DNA from: Oscillospiraceae bacterium
GTDB lineage: Bacteria > Bacillota > Clostridia > Clostridiales > Clostridiaceae
Direction: 5' to 3'
Assembly: GCA_009785875.1 (NCBI GenBank)
Contig: WQUF01000098.1
Location: forward strand, 1-15,772
DNA length: 15,772 bases
The notes beneath the pieces were generated by a model. That model did no database searches and was not told where the DNA came from. It worked only from the letters and a program-made list of their open reading frames with translations. Below, piece by piece: positions 14,594-15,772 of this stretch (within the stretch, counting starts at the first letter, position 1; each line of letters opens with the position of its first letter). A program made the position numbers and the translations under genes.

Positions 14594-15772
14594 ATGAATA
14601 GAATATTCAATATATTTAAAAAACATAAGATGGTGATCTTTATAGCATCGTTGTCGAGCATTCTTTTAATAGGACTTGATATGTTTAACCCCATCATCAG
14701 CGGAACTTTTGCAGATAGAGTGATAGTCCACAAGGATTTAAGCATTGTCTTTAAGTTATTATTGTTTTTCTTTTTGATCACATTATTTAGAGGCATATTT
14801 GCATTTATTCGGGATTATCTCTTAGACTATTTAGGCTCACAAACAGTTAAAAGATTGAAATACGAATTATACAGCCATATTCAAACCTTATCTTTTAATT
14901 ATTTTGATAATATGAACACTGGAGAGTTGATGTCCAGAATCAGCGAAGATGTTTCATTGATATGGGAAACCATTGGATATGGTATTAGAATTGCAGTTGA
15001 AAATATAATATATTTAATCACAGCTTCCATTATTTTATTTTCTATTAACTGGAAACTTACACTTATGTGCTTATCTATGATGCCATTTTTAGCTTTTATT
15101 GTCTATAGATTGCAAAAGTTCACAGTTAAAAACTTTGAAAAATTGAGCGATCAAGCAACTGTACTAAACACAGCGGCTCAGGAAAATTTAGCTGGAGTTA
15201 GATTAGTAAAGGCTTTTACAAGGGAAAAATATGAGATATTAAAATTTTTAAAATTAAATAAAGAAAGATATGAATTATCATTAAATCAAGGAAAAATAAA
15301 TTCAAGATACCTTCCTCTTTTAGAGGCATTATCGAATATTTCCATGGTTGTGATGATAGTTGGAGGCGGATATTTTATCATAAAAGAAAATATGACATTT
15401 GGAGCTTTAGTCACATATAGTGGATATATAGGGATGATGATTTGGCCAATAAACAGCTTCGGTTGGCTCAGCAATATGATATCCCAGTGCATGGCATCCA
15501 TAAAAAAGATCAACGATATTTTCTTAGTTAAGCCAGATATCAAAGATCCTGAAGCTACAGTACCATTAAACGATTTTAAGGGAAATATAGAATTTAAAAA
15601 TGTTTTTTATACTAGCAATAATATGAACATTTTAAAAGATATCAACATAGAATTAAAACAAGGGAAAACTTTAGCCATAATGGGAGCAACAGGCTCAGGC
15701 AAAACATCACTAATAAACCTGATATCCAGATTTTACGATATCTCTTCTGGAGAAATTTTGCTAGACGGGATC
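14594..15772 (+). CDS. ABC-type exporter half-transporter (permease plus ATPase), 3' end outside window
   Basis: The first 393 residues of a gene running off the window. Residues about 1-300 are a type-1 exporter membrane domain with hydrophobic segments near 12-32, 53-72, 135-155, 158-178, 245-262 and 270-290, and family motifs FNYFDNMNTGELMSRISEDV, QENLAGVRLVKAFTRE and RYLPLLEAL. The nucleotide-binding domain begins near 330, with Walker A GATGSGKT (364-371); signature and Walker B lie beyond the edge. It resembles the YheI/BmrC and MsbA-like multidrug exporters, so the second half of a heterodimer may follow. The ATG has GTGAGGTG at good spacing. Its position behind a terminator implies attenuation control. 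The substrate cannot be told from the sequence. Confidence 0.93.
   Translation, partial: MNRIFNIFKKHKMVIFIASLSSILLIGLDMFNPIISGTFADRVIVHKDLSIVFKLLLFFFLITLFRGIFAFIRDYLLDYLGSQTVKRLKYELYSHIQTLSFNYFDNMNTGELMSRISEDVSLIWETIGYGIRIAVENIIYLITASIILFSINWKLTLMCLSMMPFLAFIVYRLQKFTVKNFEKLSDQATVLNTAAQENLAGVRLVKAFTREKYEILKFLKLNKERYELSLNQGKINSRYLPLLEALSNISMVVMIVGGGYFIIKENMTFGALVTYSGYIGMMIWPINSFGWLSNMISQCMASIKKINDIFLVKPDIKDPEATVPLNDFKGNIEFKNVFYTSNNMNILKDINIELKQGKTLAIMGATGSGKTSLINLISRFYDISSGEILLDGI

Noticed and set aside
14566..14796. 76-codon minus-strand open frame
   Set aside because: It lies antisense to the start of the ABC exporter and the terminator, with no supporting ribosome site or family resemblance.
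1..15772. CRISPR arrays, tRNA/rRNA genes, transposases or phage genes
   Set aside because: No array with regular spacers, no cloverleaf-like GTTCGA context, and no recognisable mobile-element protein was seen on either strand.

Overview
The window looks like the chromosome of an endospore-forming, AT-rich Firmicute of the Clostridium type. It carries spoVG and spoVT, intergenic DNA is very A+T rich, Shine-Dalgarno sites are strong (GGAGG/GAGGTG), arginine is mostly AGA/AGG, and the gene order is a rearranged form of the spoVG-glmU-prs-pth-mfd-spoVT block known from Bacillus subtilis. I cannot name a species.

Layout. (1) 1-602: the 3' end of an unrecognised + strand gene, then a repeat-rich gap with an ATTCAC-type simple repeat and a 55-nt imperfect inverted repeat. 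(2) 603-2408: an accessory minus-strand gene for an AlbA_2/Schlafen-like, HATPase-containing putative regulator. It has a near-consensus sigma-A promoter and, just upstream, an array of GTGTCTTT elements that read as a decayed in-frame KDTIN peptide repeat. (3) 2458-10618: minus-strand housekeeping and sporulation genes. A two-component pair (response regulator, histidine kinase) is followed by pth, mfd and a PrsA-like foldase lipoprotein, ending at a strong terminator; spoVT follows with its own terminator. (4) 10619-11032: a frame-broken minus-strand gene remnant, where B. subtilis carries glmU and prs. (5) 11024-11320: spoVG, minus strand, with its stop codon inside the terminator loop. (6) 11321-11820: a divergent intergenic region with a three-copy, 11-bp-period TTTAAT array just upstream of an extended -10 box, resembling an OmpR/PhoB/PhoP-type operator. 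(7) 11821-14351: murC and a translationally linked GlmU-like left-handed beta-helix protein without a nucleotidyltransferase domain. (8) 14352-15772: a leader with a promoter-like site, a 15-codon leader ORF, a candidate antiterminator and a strong terminator, immediately before an ABC exporter gene cut by the window end.

How the genes work together. The central block combines translation quality control (Pth), transcription-coupled repair (Mfd), extracytoplasmic folding (PrsA-like) and forespore control (SpoVT), probably led by a two-component system. The right side is peptidoglycan precursor synthesis (MurC) with a possible UDP-amino-sugar partner. It ends in an exporter that can only be reached by transcription passing its leader terminator, which suggests inducible attenuation.

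Most worth a second look are the ABC-exporter attenuator, the promoter of the AlbA_2 gene that seems built from a repeat related to its own linker, and the TTTAAT array before murC. I saw no CRISPR array, rRNA, tRNA or intact insertion sequence. All family calls are by recognition; no search was run.
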